Source of the DNA: Asparagopsis taxiformis
Lineage: Eukaryota; Rhodophyta; Florideophyceae; Bonnemaisoniales; Bonnemaisoniaceae
Direction of reading: 5' to 3'
Assembly (NCBI GenBank): GCA_030407315.1
Contig: JALQPE010001805.1
Span: 1 to 64,000, forward strand
DNA length: 64,000 nucleotides
Under the pieces are notes generated by a model, which was not told the DNA's origin, searched no databases, and was given only the letters and a program-made list of their open reading frames with translations. Of the stretch, positions 31,836 through 42,611 are shown piece after piece; within the stretch, counting starts at the first letter, position 1; the number at the start of each line of letters is the position of its first letter. The position numbers were made by a program, and so were the translations under genes.

Positions 31836-34796
31836 CTATTTCGACTCGGGAAAACTTTGACTGCGTTTCGGTTCCATGCTGAAAATATCCCAAGCGAATA
31901 TTCCAAGCAGTCCCTTCAACGTTTCCGGAGGGGGCTCCACACCACCGTAACAGTAAGGATAGGTTCGGTCTCCGGAACCCTCTCTCAGTTCGAATTTGTA
32001 GCACGAAACGAGTTTCTCTCCCTTCTTTGCGAATCTAGAAAGGGGGATATTGTGAATAGTAGTTTGAAATCGATCACCAGTAGACAATGGACGAAGCAAA
32101 GTTGCTTCTCCCACTGTTTTCCCAGATAAGCACAAATTGACAATATCCCCGCCTCGGAATATGTGATCTGGCCAATCATCATGCTCACTTTCCGCTTGGC
32201 AATTTCTGTCGTCCTTCCGTTCCTGAAATCCTTCTTTGTCGAGACCAGAACCCAATTCCTGGTTGGGAACAGATTCCTGGGAAGAGCGTATAGTGTCCTC
32301 CACGCATTCTCCTGTTTTCCGCCTCTTAGACCTTCGAATAGGCTTGATTTCTTGGTTGTATAATATTTCAGCTACAGAACGGAGTCTCTCGTACGCTAAA
32401 CGAAAAGTGTTGGCACTGGCCTCAATTATCACGCACGAACGAGCAGTTCTCATGGCTGCAATGGCGGTTGTTAATGTACCCCCGTAAGCATCGATGACAG
32501 AACCACGTTCCGGACAGAACGTATTGATTACTTCCGAAAGCAAACTGATATTCTTTTCTTCTGTCAGAACTGGTGACTTTGTTCCTGGAGTGAGGAGCTT
32601 GTCCTTCGGAACAGGAACTCCAGCAATTGCAGCGAACTTTCGTTTCGTGTCAGTTGAGATGAAGTGGTACGGGCTACGAAGGTCAGGTTTGAACCCATCT
32701 GTTCGGATTCCCGGAGCTCTTGCGAAAGCGGCAAATTCACAAGCATTCTGTGGAAACGTATCGCCTCGGTGGTGCTGAATAGTACTCGTATCCTTCATAA
32801 TAACAAAAGGGTAGTCCGGACATTCAAAGCCTGCATTTCGGAGCTCATCAGTGAGGAGGGGAAAGTTCCGAACAGAAACGAAACAGAAGAACCAGCCCCC
32901 AGGCTTCAAAACCCTTCTTGAAAACTGGCATAGATCCTTGATATCTTTGTCGGAAATAAAGTTATCGTAAGGTGAATTACGAAGCGATCTGGATCTAGGT
33001 GTACCGTACGGAGGATCAGTTAGCATCATATCTAGAAGTGGTTTTTCATCTGTCCAGAACTCCTTATCGAACTCTTGCCATTTCATCTGGTGGCAGGTTA
33101 TCTTCATTTCGGATACGTATTCAATGTTGTCATGTTTGCCAGCCCCAAGGGAGTTTCGCTTTGCGCGTAGGTTCAGTCTCTCAGAGTTGACACTTTGAGT
33201 TTCTGCAACTTTCTCCAGTGTTTTCGGTGCTGACCCATTTTTCGAACTTTTTTTTGCTTCAGTACCCATTCCGACTGCGTCTTGGACAGAGCCAGTAGTA
33301 ACCTGACTGAACTTAGGCTCTTCTCCAACATTTTCCTGCTTATTTAATTCCTGCACTTCGCACGGGGGTGGACCGTGGATCAGGTCAACATCGTCTCCCA
33401 CGCGGGAATTAGGGTCGGGATCTCCGGATGTCCTTTCATCTTGCCGAAAATCGGTCTCCTTCTCTTTAGAATCCTGGTCCGGTTCTTTGTTTCGACTTTC
33501 GGCATATTTCTTCTCTTTCAAGGGGGCTATCTGTGGACAAACTTTCCTGTACTGGTTCAGGAGTGAATTCAGAACGTCATGGTCATTGCCGAGGTTTTCT
33601 GTGACTTCGGAATCAAACTTTGTAGTGCGAAGCAAGTTTTTTTTCGTTGCCTCCATTTCAGGAGGCCATGTACTATCTTCATGTAGACTTTCAAATTTGC
33701 GAGCCTCTTTCATTGCTGCACACGTGAGTTCGAACTGCTGTACTGTTATCTTGTATGAAATCGGTTTAAACTTGTTCAATTTGGAAAGATCTCGCATTCT
33801 ATACAATGTGCAAACTTGAATTTCCTCAGCATCTGGTCCAGAAGCGTTCATAAACTTCGTCGCCGACTTCAGGGAAGTAATGTTAATAAAGTTCCGATAT
33901 ACTCTGGTTTCCACTGTAGATATCTTTGAATCACCTCCTCGACGAACGTCTTTGGTACCAGCAATGGATCCTACAAGATCAGGGAACTCTGAATTCATTA
34001 TCAAACCGATCTCATCCACCACCCTGTCGGGTAGTCGAAGAGCAGTGGCAGCAGTTTGTCTGATGGTATTGTCCTTCAAGTGTGTGGAGCCGTCGTATGC
34101 TGCTGCTACTTGCTTGGCCGAGGGTTTCCGGGATGACATGCTCTGTAATCTCTCAGCCTCCTCCTTCATGCCATGAAGCATATCATAGAAAGTGGTTTCG
34201 ATGTAAAAGTTCGAGTTATGCTTTCGATTCTGGTGTCTCCCGAGCTGCTTCAGTACATGAATAGACTGCCCCCCATCAAGAATTGTGACTGGCCATAAGA
34301 ACGAGTCCCACCTTTCTGGTATTTCTTGCATCAGCTCTTGTATTGCCGTAAGTCTGTGCATCCCGTCGACGACACCGTACCAGACAGAGCGGCTTTCTAC
34401 TTTCTCTTTCGCTTTCGATTCGCTAAGGAGCTCTCCATCCGAGCCAGTTTGGGATTTGAAGAAATCCAGCACGTGTCTTTTCAACGACCCTGTCAGCTCG
34501 ACAACGATGGCATTGTCGGAACCGGCTACAAAGCCATCTACACCATCTGTTCCATCACACGCCGAATCATATTTCATCGATCCAGTGAATATCAGTTTCA
34601 TTCGTTCCACACCAGACCGCACGATATTCCGAACAGCAGTAAGCGGTATACACCCGCGGGGGTCGACACGGGTATTCATTGATCCTTCCATGACATCCCC
34701 GAATAGAACTTCAACTGAGTCTTGAAATCTTCCGGAACGAAGTTCCTTTCCATGCCCGGAAGTTTTCGCTCCAGGTCTTGTGCTTGGCTTCTTCAT
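31836..34796 (-). CDS. ParB-like/DNA methyltransferase/PPET fusion protein of Y
   Basis: 986 codons, ATG start, unbroken. Residues about 45-150 form a ParB-like domain with WYGVVDGMHRLTAIQ, D-G-M-H-R at 144-148. About 380-560 is charged and low in complexity. Motif IV is MMLTDPPYGTPRS, DPPY at 594-597, then RVLKPGGWFFCFVS. Motif I is SVIDAYGGTLTTAIAAM with Asp 769. This is the beta-class order of amino-methyltransferases. The end (about 890-986) carries YPYCYGGVEPPPETLKG and AWDI, the domain of the 241-aa X protein. It thus unites three units that X carries as separate genes. It lies 267 bp from the transposase on the same strand and is divergent from 36122. It probably methylates DNA, with the ParB part giving binding or positioning. 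Confidence 0.85.
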   Translation of the reverse strand: MKKPSTRPGAKTSGHGKELRSGRFQDSVEVLFGDVMEGSMNTRVDPRGCIPLTAVRNIVRSGVERMKLIFTGSMKYDSACDGTDGVDGFVAGSDNAIVVELTGSLKRHVLDFFKSQTGSDGELLSESKAKEKVESRSVWYGVVDGMHRLTAIQELMQEIPERWDSFLWPVTILDGGQSIHVLKQLGRHQNRKHNSNFYIETTFYDMLHGMKEEAERLQSMSSRKPSAKQVAAAYDGSTHLKDNTIRQTAATALRLPDRVVDEIGLIMNSEFPDLVGSIAGTKDVRRGGDSKISTVETRVYRNFINITSLKSATKFMNASGPDAEEIQVCTLYRMRDLSKLNKFKPISYKITVQQFELTCAAMKEARKFESLHEDSTWPPEMEATKKNLLRTTKFDSEVTENLGNDHDVLNSLLNQYRKVCPQIAPLKEKKYAESRNKEPDQDSKEKETDFRQDERTSGDPDPNSRVGDDVDLIHGPPPCEVQELNKQENVGEEPKFSQVTTGSVQDAVGMGTEAKKSSKNGSAPKTLEKVAETQSVNSERLNLRAKRNSLGAGKHDNIEYVSEMKITCHQMKWQEFDKEFWTDEKPLLDMMLTDPPYGTPRSRSLRNSPYDNFISDKDIKDLCQFSRRVLKPGGWFFCFVSVRNFPLLTDELRNAGFECPDYPFVIMKDTSTIQHHRGDTFPQNACEFAAFARAPGIRTDGFKPDLRSPYHFISTDTKRKFAAIAGVPVPKDKLLTPGTKSPVLTEEKNISLLSEVINTFCPERGSVIDAYGGTLTTAIAAMRTARSCVIIEASANTFRLAYERLRSVAEILYNQEIKPIRRSKRRKTGECVEDTIRSSQESVPNQELGSGLDKEGFQERKDDRNCQAESEHDDWPDHIFRGGDIVNLCLSGKTVGEATLLRPLSTGDRFQTTIHNIPLSRFAKKGEKLVSCYKFELREGSGDRTYPYCYGGVEPPPETLKGLLGIFAWDIFSMEPKRSQSFPESK

Positions 34797-36121
34797 TGTT
34801 TAGGTACAGAATGCCTGCAGATGTCAAGAGGAAATGGAAATAAATGGGGGTCCTGATATCCGGTACGAATCCAGTTCAGCCTACCCTTAGAGCGGAGAAA
34901 GAAAGGCCGGAGAGGTCCAGAACGAAAGAATGTTCTAGCAGCAGAAGACGGGAGCTTTCCAGTCACTCCAGGCAATGAACGAAAGTGAAAAAAGAACCCC
35001 TTGACATACAATAGAACCCACAGTGTATAACTGATGGAAGCTCATGAGGCCAAATCAGTCTTTGTCACGTGCTACGATCGTCGGCGCCAAGTCACTCTTA
35101 GATCTGATGTGCAGGGGGCGCTGCAGCTCACATAGGTTTCTAGTTGTTATGCCGGGACGGCCCTAAATTTGTTATCAGTAATGGGAAATTACTATTTCGT
35201 TATGCAGTTGGGCCAGTTCCATCCAATTACAAATCATATGACGGGATTTTATTTCGTATTTTGGTTCTTGAGCCGATTTCGTACGTTTTCCTGTTCTGAT
35301 TGATGTCCAAGATCATCACAGCCAAGTTGCTGTATGCCAAATAATTTCTTGACACGTTTGCGTACCATTTCCAGGGTTTTTCTGTGTTACAGCTTGTGGA
35401 AGCAATGTACGTAGTATCCATATTGCGGGATAGGTCTTTCAGTGAGTGCACGATTCATAGCTATGGTTCGCATTCGAAAAATTTTTGTTTCTGATCGTTC
35501 CAAAGTATACCTTCAACTATCAACAACTGCTGCCTTTACCGCTACCCTCACCATGACTTTTGGTGCGAACCAAAATATCAGTTCGTTCAGCATCATATCT
35601 GTCCACAGTCTATTCGAAGGCACTCAACTTATCCAAGTTGTGCCACCAGATGCGATACCTCATTTCGAAACTGGCTACTTGAACTTCAGAGCCATATTGA
35701 AGGCTTGAACTACATAGATTACTTCCTAATTTGTCTATTGATGTCACGAACACTTTGAAGATGAAAGGTTGAATGCAGTTCACCGAACAGGATAATCAAC
35801 ATTGTTTGCGGCATTTCCTACTCACACCCATATAGACTTTCCTGATATAGAACAGTGTTACCACTTGGAACATTATGTTCCAGCTCGTTGGAACTGTTCA
35901 GTTCACGACCTGTCGTGGAACTGCTCAGATGTGGTGTCGAAAAGACATTTTGTCAGAACTATTCAAATGTATGCCATTCGACTGATCAGTCATCAGCAAA
36001 GCGCTGCACAGTCGGCAGCCACATGGCAACCGAACTTGATCAGAAGTTCGTTCCGAAGTCTATAAATATAGTGTTCTGCGTTCATACTTGGATTCTGTTT
36101 CACTTCACTATCCTATCAACC
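34797..36121. other. Intergenic region between divergent Y genes
   Basis: 1.3 kb, with only short open frames. Both flanking genes start here in opposite directions, so it should hold their promoters. No recognisable motif stands out beyond AT-rich stretches such as TATAAATATA at 36060-36070, about 50 bp before the ATG at 36122. Confidence 0.5.
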
Positions 36122-37144
36122 ATGGACGCGCCCTTCAAGAAGCGCAATTTACAGCATGCAACGCACCACCAACCACCGTCTCCGTCACCATCCCGGCCAG
36201 CCTCGTCTCGTACTCAGCGCTACAGCGCTAGAGCAGCGAAGATCGCTGAGTTGAATGCGGCTGGAAAACTGGGTTCCTTTAAATGCTGTGATAATCGGGC
36301 ATGTTTTGCTGTTGTCGATGGGGACAAGCTGTCCGAAGATACGAAAGCAATGTCAGTGAGCACTACTGCTGTTCGCAACAAGTATTTGCGTTCGCTCTAT
36401 GACTGTGTCTCCGAGATGTATACGTATAATGGAAGGGTCGTGTGCTATGAGTTTCTAACCAAGTCATTCGGGTTCTCCAGGGAGATGCAGTGGTCTAACA
36501 AAAAAATTCTAAAGCGGGCTTATCAGATGCTGGTGGTCAAGGGAATCGTGAAGATTTTGGACGGTGATTCTACGCGCCGAGGAGCTCACAGAGTGGAAAA
36601 TTTAGATGGAACGGATACTGGCGGACTCGCGGAATTGCAGGAAACCGGGCAAAGCGGTGCAGATGGGAGGGGGACAAGCGGTACAAAAAGTGACGGAATT
36701 GGACGTCGGGACGTGGCTTCAGGTGTAAATCAGGAAATGGCAGATCAAGGACATCAGAAAATGGATGCGCGCGCGCACGACGAGGACCAAGACAACTCCA
36801 CGGACACCACCATGCGCCCCTCTCTCCCGTTACCCGAAAAAAATGGGTTTGTGGTCATCCGTGGTAATGAGTGTACTCCTGAAGAGCCATTCTGGGTCGG
36901 AAAGGTACAGAGCGTAAGGAAGAGAGGGGCGGGCGTCACAAAGCTGCGCATACACTGGTTTCAGAAGGAAGGAGATGCATTCGAAAGCCGCTACAAGCCT
37001 TGCTTTGTATTGAATACACCTACTCCCTGGTGTGACTTCGTCGATCCCAGCTCGGTGATTGCCACATTCCCCTCTCTCCCCGAAATGCGCTTACCAAAAA
37101 GTATTTTTCAGGACTTGAAACTACATTCCCAGCGCCTCCGTTAG
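36122..37144 (+). CDS. Internally deleted derivative of the Y transposase
   Basis: 340 codons, ATG in the context ACCATGG. Residues 45-150 (KCCDNRACF ... RVVCYEFLTKSFGFSREMQ) parallel the N-terminal part of the Y transposase (TCCEKRCF ... RPVCYRFLEYSFKFSRHLQ). The last 110 residues (EEPFWVGKVQ ... RIHWFQ ... YKPCFVL) parallel its C-terminus. The central domain with VDNC and GHTHADID is missing and replaced by a Gly/Asp-rich linker. The frame is intact, so it may be kept as a DNA-binding competitor or partner of the full protein. The divergence is well beyond a recent deletion. Confidence 0.75.
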   Translation: MDAPFKKRNLQHATHHQPPSPSPSRPASSRTQRYSARAAKIAELNAAGKLGSFKCCDNRACFAVVDGDKLSEDTKAMSVSTTAVRNKYLRSLYDCVSEMYTYNGRVVCYEFLTKSFGFSREMQWSNKKILKRAYQMLVVKGIVKILDGDSTRRGAHRVENLDGTDTGGLAELQETGQSGADGRGTSGTKSDGIGRRDVASGVNQEMADQGHQKMDARAHDEDQDNSTDTTMRPSLPLPEKNGFVVIRGNECTPEEPFWVGKVQSVRKRGAGVTKLRIHWFQKEGDAFESRYKPCFVLNTPTPWCDFVDPSSVIATFPSLPEMRLPKSIFQDLKLHSQRLR

Positions 37145-37234
37145 TCTCACCGTAAAAGAGTTTTCCAAAGTTTTGCAAAGTTACTTTGCAACACTCATTG
37201 TCAGCCTGTCTTTCGTGAGCTCACGGAGGCGCCG

Positions 37235-37650
37235 GAAGAGACATCCACGCCATGGCATCTCAGGTATACACATGTGCACAATCGTTTTGCACATTACGCT
37301 CAAATAATGCAACAAAAACACAGCCACTTACTGGCGGGACATCCACGCCATGGCGTCTCAGGTACACACATGTGCAAAATCATGCACAATCATTGTGCAC
37401 ATTACGCTCAAATACAACAAAAACACAGCCACTTATTGGCGGACATCCACGCCATGGCGTCTCAGGTACACACATGTGCACAATCATAGTGCAAATTACG
37501 CTCAAAGAATGCAACAAACACACAGCCACTTGTTAGTGGACATCCACGCCATGGCGTCTCAGATACACACATAGCGTCTCAGGTGCACACATGTGCACAA
37601 TGATTGTGCACATGACGCTCGAAGAGTGCAACACAAAGACAGCCACTTAT
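37235..37650. repeat. Minisatellite, about four units of about 100 bp
   Basis: The unit starts CATCCACGCCATGGCGTCTC, contains a hairpin of the form ATGTGCACAAT...ATTGTGCACAT, and continues with ACGCTCAAA and ACACAGCCACTT. Unit starts lie at about 37243, 37342, 37444 and 37542, the last being partly duplicated. No protein-coding character. Confidence 0.85.
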
Positions 37651-38106
37651 TCGCGGGAGGTACGGCGTGTGAGGTACAACATTTCACGGAGCGATGTGCT
37701 TCAATTTGAAGCACAACTGGTCGGTACAAAATTTTGAGTCATAATTTTGAATTGTGACATCTGATAAAATTTGTACCCGCGGCCGGCGGCTTTCTACTGG
37801 AAGCACGCCGGCCATTTCACTGCCAGATAGTATGTTCTGTAAGCCGTGCATCCATGACCCTCCAAGGCCTTCAAATCGTTCCCTCTCCCTTCCGTCTCCC
37901 AAATCCTCTGTGTCCAGCACCATGTGTGTGATGAAGACATGGTTGCCATCTCCTCCAGGACATTTTGTACTACCTGGATCTGTGCATCTCCCTTCCCGCT
38001 TTCGTCGCGAGGGCGGTTCAGGTTACTGTCATCAGGTTGGGCGTTGTTTTCAATTTTTAGACGACCGGAACAATTGTTCTTTCCTTTTTTTGGGACGAAC
38101 ATCAAC

Positions 38107-38610
38107 ATGAAAGAGAACGTTCGATTTGGACAAGGGCGATGCGTTCTGGGCAATCAGGAACTGACGAAAAAGAAGCGCACAATTGATCTACACAATAACA
38201 TTGCGACCGCTCTGCTCGATCAGATTAACGATCGTGGATTGGATGGTCACTTTCAGGTGGAGGAGGAGGTGCTTGCTCGTCCAGGAAATTTCGATTTGGA
38301 ACGCATTCTAGCGTTAATTCGTGATGTCAGGGGTTCTCCATCAGACAAGCTTTGTCTGTTTCTCATACACTATTTGTGCGTCGACATATCAGATGAATTG
38401 TCTTCACGTACTTCAGCGCTGCAAAGTTGTGGCTGCACAGACATGCGAGCTTATAAATACCTTCAGACTATTCCGGCATCCTCTATCAATGCGCACGAGA
38501 TTACCGCCGCGTCTGTTATGTTTTTATTGTCGGTTACAGGCGCAATTTCAACCGGTGTTGATTGCGCAGTATGCGCGCTTTCATTGTTCGCTGCATTTCA
38601 TACGCGGTAA
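38107..38610 (+). pseudogene. Sly1-like (Sec1/Munc18 family) gene fragment
   Basis: The frame reads LTKKKRTIDLHNNIATALLD, then RGLDGHFQVEEE and SDKLCLFLIHYLCVDIS. This matches domain 3a of Sly1/SCFD1, the SM protein that works with ER-Golgi SNAREs. Only about 150 residues of a roughly 600-residue protein are present, with no N-terminal SNARE-binding domain or C-terminus. It is therefore a captured piece of a host gene. It is on the same strand as the Med13-like pieces and inside the Y termini. Confidence 0.7.
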
Positions 38611-38918
38611 CCCTGAGGCAACGATGAAGCAAGACGTGGACGAGGATCATGGTGATGACTTGACGACGCACCGCTGTGTGCAATATGAACATCGCGATCG
38701 AATTAACCACTGTGGTTAGCTGTGACAGCTCTATGCACACCAGCTACAAGGGGAGATTCTAAGCAACGCTACCGATCATGAACTGCAATTTAAAATGCCG
38801 TTAAACGCTCTATACAAACTCCATTCTATTTGGAAAAGGGTATTACTAATGCACGTCAGACTCAAATATCAGTGGAAACCGGGGCTAGCAGCAGTCACTT
38901 ACCACTCCTCAATACACG

Positions 38919-40309
38919 TTGGCACCCGCCCCGCTTCACACCGTAAGCTTCACAGATGAACATGACCGCCGCGTTGCACTTCACAGACGCTTAGAAACAG
39001 ACATGATTCAAGAATATTCCGGCCATGATGATGTCCTCTATCAGTTGTACGATACATATATCTTCAACGATTCCGCTGAAAAAGGTATGCTGGGTAGTAT
39101 CGCAGTTGTATTGTGGATGTGCAATTTAGATACCAAAGACATTGACGCTCAAACAGCAGCAGTACCCTTCAATGACGGAGCAGAGTACATTGTCTAAATC
39201 TCCAACAGCCTATTCTCTCAATGCTGCAATCGTGGCAGAAGGGAAAAAAGGTGTTACTGACCCTGGACTGACGCTGTACTATCCTCTGGTTCACCTAGTT
39301 CTGCTGCCAACATTGGAGACTACAGACGCGAAGCAACCTACATCCACAAGAGCTTCAACCAATACATTAAATCAAGAGGAGGCATAGAATGGTTCAAGTA
39401 CTTGAGTAAGAACTCCAAGCGCAAGAGATCAATCAGGGGGCGACAAGCAGCACGAGCTACCTCCACAGATACTATCAAAGTCCCACAATCACATGCTGAA
39501 GACTGAACCAGTTCCTAAAACAACACAAAGTGCAAATGGCATTGATGCTTTCAACTTGGAAGGCGACGGTAGCAATCCCGCCCGACAGGTTTCGACGCCG
39601 GACCGTCAATGGATATGAATGACTTCTCTGCGTTTGAGGATGATGTAACAAAATTTTTTGGTGGAGGTGTGGATGACCGCCTCATGGGAGTAGAAAATCC
39701 CATTACTTCTAGTGAAGATGCTGCAAGATCAACTCGAGCTGCACTTTCAGAAATTCGTGGACGCGGCCAAGACTCTGATGCTGTGCAGTCTGAGGGTGAT
39801 GTTAGCAAGCAGTCGCGAGTCGTCAAAATGGAAGTAGATTTTGACGTTTTGACTCTCTACTTAAAGATGCCCTTGGCAAGAAATCGGAAGCGGGAAGACC
39901 TCCAGTATCTGAAATTGATTGTAGGGAATCAATGCGCTCCCAAGAATCTAACGCTAAGGATCACTCCAAAGATATGCTGGTGCAGTCTGTCGCTGTTGAC
40001 TGTAAGAGTGCTTAAGCAATTGCTTGATGCTTGCAAAAAGTCGAGCAATTCAGCACTCTACAGCCAGGTTGCTATCAGACGGAAGTTCCTCGTATACTGG
40101 ACACGGAAATACGTCTACTATGACCGCTAGGGATGATGATATGAAGGGCTTCATGCAAGGACAAACTGTTGTGGGAAGGCAAGGATTCCATGGACCTGTG
40201 ACAGCTTCAAAGACTGCGCACTCACCGTCACAGGGAATTGGTGCTGGAGCCCGTACTACTTCCAAGCGTGAACGAGAGGTCCTTGCTTTACTTTCTCTGT
40301 TCGAGATGT
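38919..40309 (+). pseudogene. Short broken frames, possibly upstream parts of the captured Med13-like gene
   Basis: Several short frames on the plus strand have ordinary protein composition: one near 38919-39197 (FTDEHDRRVALHRRLETDM), one near 39609-40130 (MNDFSAFEDDVTKFFGGGVD) and one near 40130-40309. None is long enough to identify on its own. Their order and strand ahead of the Med13 C-terminal portion make them candidates for its N-terminal and middle parts. The acidic NDFSAFEDDVTKFF segment resembles the Asp/Phe-rich stretches of Mediator 13, but only weakly. Confidence 0.3.
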
Positions 40310-40365
40310 AAGTTTTCTCGGTTCATGAACTAGAATTATTCAAGGAAGTCGAGGTTCAAAATTCA

Positions 40366-42152
40366 TTGAACGAGGGTAAGACTTCATCGAGCGGATGTCC
40401 ATCAGTAATTGGAACGAGAGGCGAGCGAGTCTCTTCCGCTACTATGCGACGCGTCTTATTAGGATTGCCACGTGTTCTAGAAACAAGTCATGTTCTTGGA
40501 AACTGTTCTGCATCACTGAGAGAGCATGATGCAGATGGTCTATCACTCAAAATCCAGGGACCGTTGGGAGTTTGTGATATCCTAGGTTCAAACGCAGAAG
40601 TGTTCCCGTTGACTCCTCCTCGGATATGCGTTGGTTACAAAAACGAATGGATGGAAACATCTAGTGGTGTGCTTCCGTTGTGGGAAAAAGCCGGACTTGA
40701 GCCCTACAGCGATCGAAAGAACGTCGAGTATGTTGCAGTTGCACCCAAGGACATGGAAAATGATGTTAGATTGTTCCTTCGTGATGTCTCCGCCGCGTAC
40801 GAGGAATGTTGTTTTGGACGACATGTTCCAATGCCTTTCGATGCAGTTACACTCATATCCAATTCTGTATCTCAGGGGTCCGAAGGAGGATCATCAGCCA
40901 ATGCAAATCGTAACAACCTCTCAGAGTACGACAAAGCCATGGCTGAACAATACCATCTTGCAGTGACTGGTTTGTGTACGAAACTAGCTGCAATCACTCG
41001 CCACCAACGGAAGAATCCTTCAGCGTCCGCTACCTATATCGTGACATATATTATTTCTCCGTTCGCCAAAAATCAAACAGCAGCAAACGTTGCTTTGTTG
41101 AAAGCGATCGCTCCGTTGGTTGGTGCTGTTCCTGGGACTGCTCCGTCTATGATTAGTTCATCATCTTCAGCAAATGGACTTCCATCGGCTTCATGGCGAG
41201 CATCACCAGCGTCCAAAAGCGCTGCTTCAATCACTATTAGGATCATTCCGCGAGAAGGCGTAAGCAGGCAATTAAGTGGATGTGCAGAGATCGATGGATT
41301 GTTGCACCGTCCTTTACGCCCCCAATTGATGAAAGATTTTCTTTTGCATTGTTTTCTTCCATTAGGTCGAAACGTGTGCGCACACCGAATCTTGATGGGG
41401 AGGTGGCGGGGCTATTACCGCGTGTTGCTCTGATGCCAGATGATTTGATGTCACCAATGACACCAGATATTGTTGCAGAATCACCTGGAGGAAGTGCTGC
41501 AACACCTGTCTCACCTATGGCCAATTCCACTGATGAAAATGCCGGAAGCTCTCTACCTCTTTCATTATCACACAGTGGAGTATTGTTAGATCAGAGCTGT
41601 GCTCTAGCTCCGTCATATTTACATGAGCCAGCTGTGGTACTTGCTGGAGTTGGTCAACATATGGGACAAACGGGAGATAGATCGAACCTAGTGTTGCATT
41701 TTTCCTATGCGTGCTGTGAGGCTTCATCAAGATATGTGTTTGCTTGGACTGACCAAACCGCCAATTTGTTCTCTTTCTTTGTTAAGCGTTTGTGATTCTA
41801 ACACGCATTTGCTAATGGAGAGGTCTCGGGACGTTGTTGATGCTAACCGACGAACTTCGCTATCGTGTCGAAAACTAGTATATCAGAAGGAAAAGGTGTG
41901 GAAGCAAGCGCAATTCTAGCTCGGTTTGAGGACGGGGGTGTCAAAGCAATGGAACCCAATCTGATGCGACATTATGGTGACGCAGAGCAAAGTGGAGAAA
42001 TGATCGATGACCGACCGACATGGGATTCATATCATATGCAAACGATCGTTAACACTATTGCTACTAATTTCCACAGTCTGAGACATATTGTGACACCTCC
42101 GAGCTGGCCATACAAAAGCTGGTTAAGCATCTATCCCTTGCACATTGAGTAG
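40366..42152 (+). pseudogene. Mediator subunit 13 (MED13)-like C-terminal fragment, frameshifted
   Basis: The first frame contains RICVGYKNEWMETSSGVLPL, then WEKAGLEPYSDRKNVEYVAV and FLRDVSAAYEECCFGRHVP. These are hallmark segments of the MED13 C-terminal domain, part of the CDK8 kinase module of Mediator. The frame changes near 41285 and continues with RWIVAPSF, NLDGEVAGLLPRVALMPDD and later YVFAWTDQTANL, a typical C-terminal MED13 motif. A last piece lies at 41865-42152. Several frames and no start codon mark it as a captured, decaying host gene inside Y. Confidence 0.75.
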
Positions 42153-42561
42153 TTCGTAATTTCAAGTTGCAGATGCCGCCGCCACCATTACCCCTTCTAC
42201 TTAAGTGTGCGTGAGTGTACATGGCGGAAACATGAGAACTAGAAACACGGCGCACATAACATTTGTTATAAAACAAATTCAGTTATTTATACTTAGTACC
42301 GATTCTGATATGATCAAAATGCCTTAAGAACTACCAATACGGTTGCAGCCCAACTTGAAAGGAGAAACGAACAAAGTGGCGACAGGCTGTTACGAAAATC
42401 ATCGAACAGAGCTGCGACAGGTTGTCAAACGATCACATTGAGCAGGGCAGTCATGAACTTGGAGCAGTTAGCACAATACTACCTAGTCAGTCAATATCAT
42501 CATATCATTGGCCATAATTCAATCAACTTATGATCATTCAATCAACATCGAAAGAGATTCA

Positions 42562-42607
42562 GATTCTGGTTTCGAAAGTACGTTCTGTACAGACGAAAAC
42601 CAGTGTT
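42562..42607 (-). repeat. Right terminal inverted repeat of Y
   Basis: Reverse complement of the left end with two mismatches in about 46 bases. Followed by AACA (42608-42611), the second copy of the target duplication. Confidence 0.9.
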
Positions 42608-42611
42608 AACA

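Larger units (their letters stand above)
28967..42607. mobile_element. Y: 13.6-kb DNA transposon inserted in the SET domain
   Basis: Terminal inverted repeats begin AACACTGGTTTT and stay nearly identical for about 46 bases, with two mismatches. AACA is duplicated at 28963-28966 and 42608-42611. Subterminal GTTGATTGAAT-type repeats occur at both ends. Genes: a putative DUF7869-type transposase and a ParB-MTase fusion on the minus strand, an internally deleted transposase derivative on the plus strand, then a minisatellite and fragments of Sly1- and Med13-like genes. The 4-bp duplication and long ends do not fit a superfamily I can name with certainty. Confidence 0.9.

Noticed and set aside
35442..35708. 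88-codon frame between the divergent Y genes
   Set aside because: Short, no similarity to anything recognised, and in the expected promoter region.
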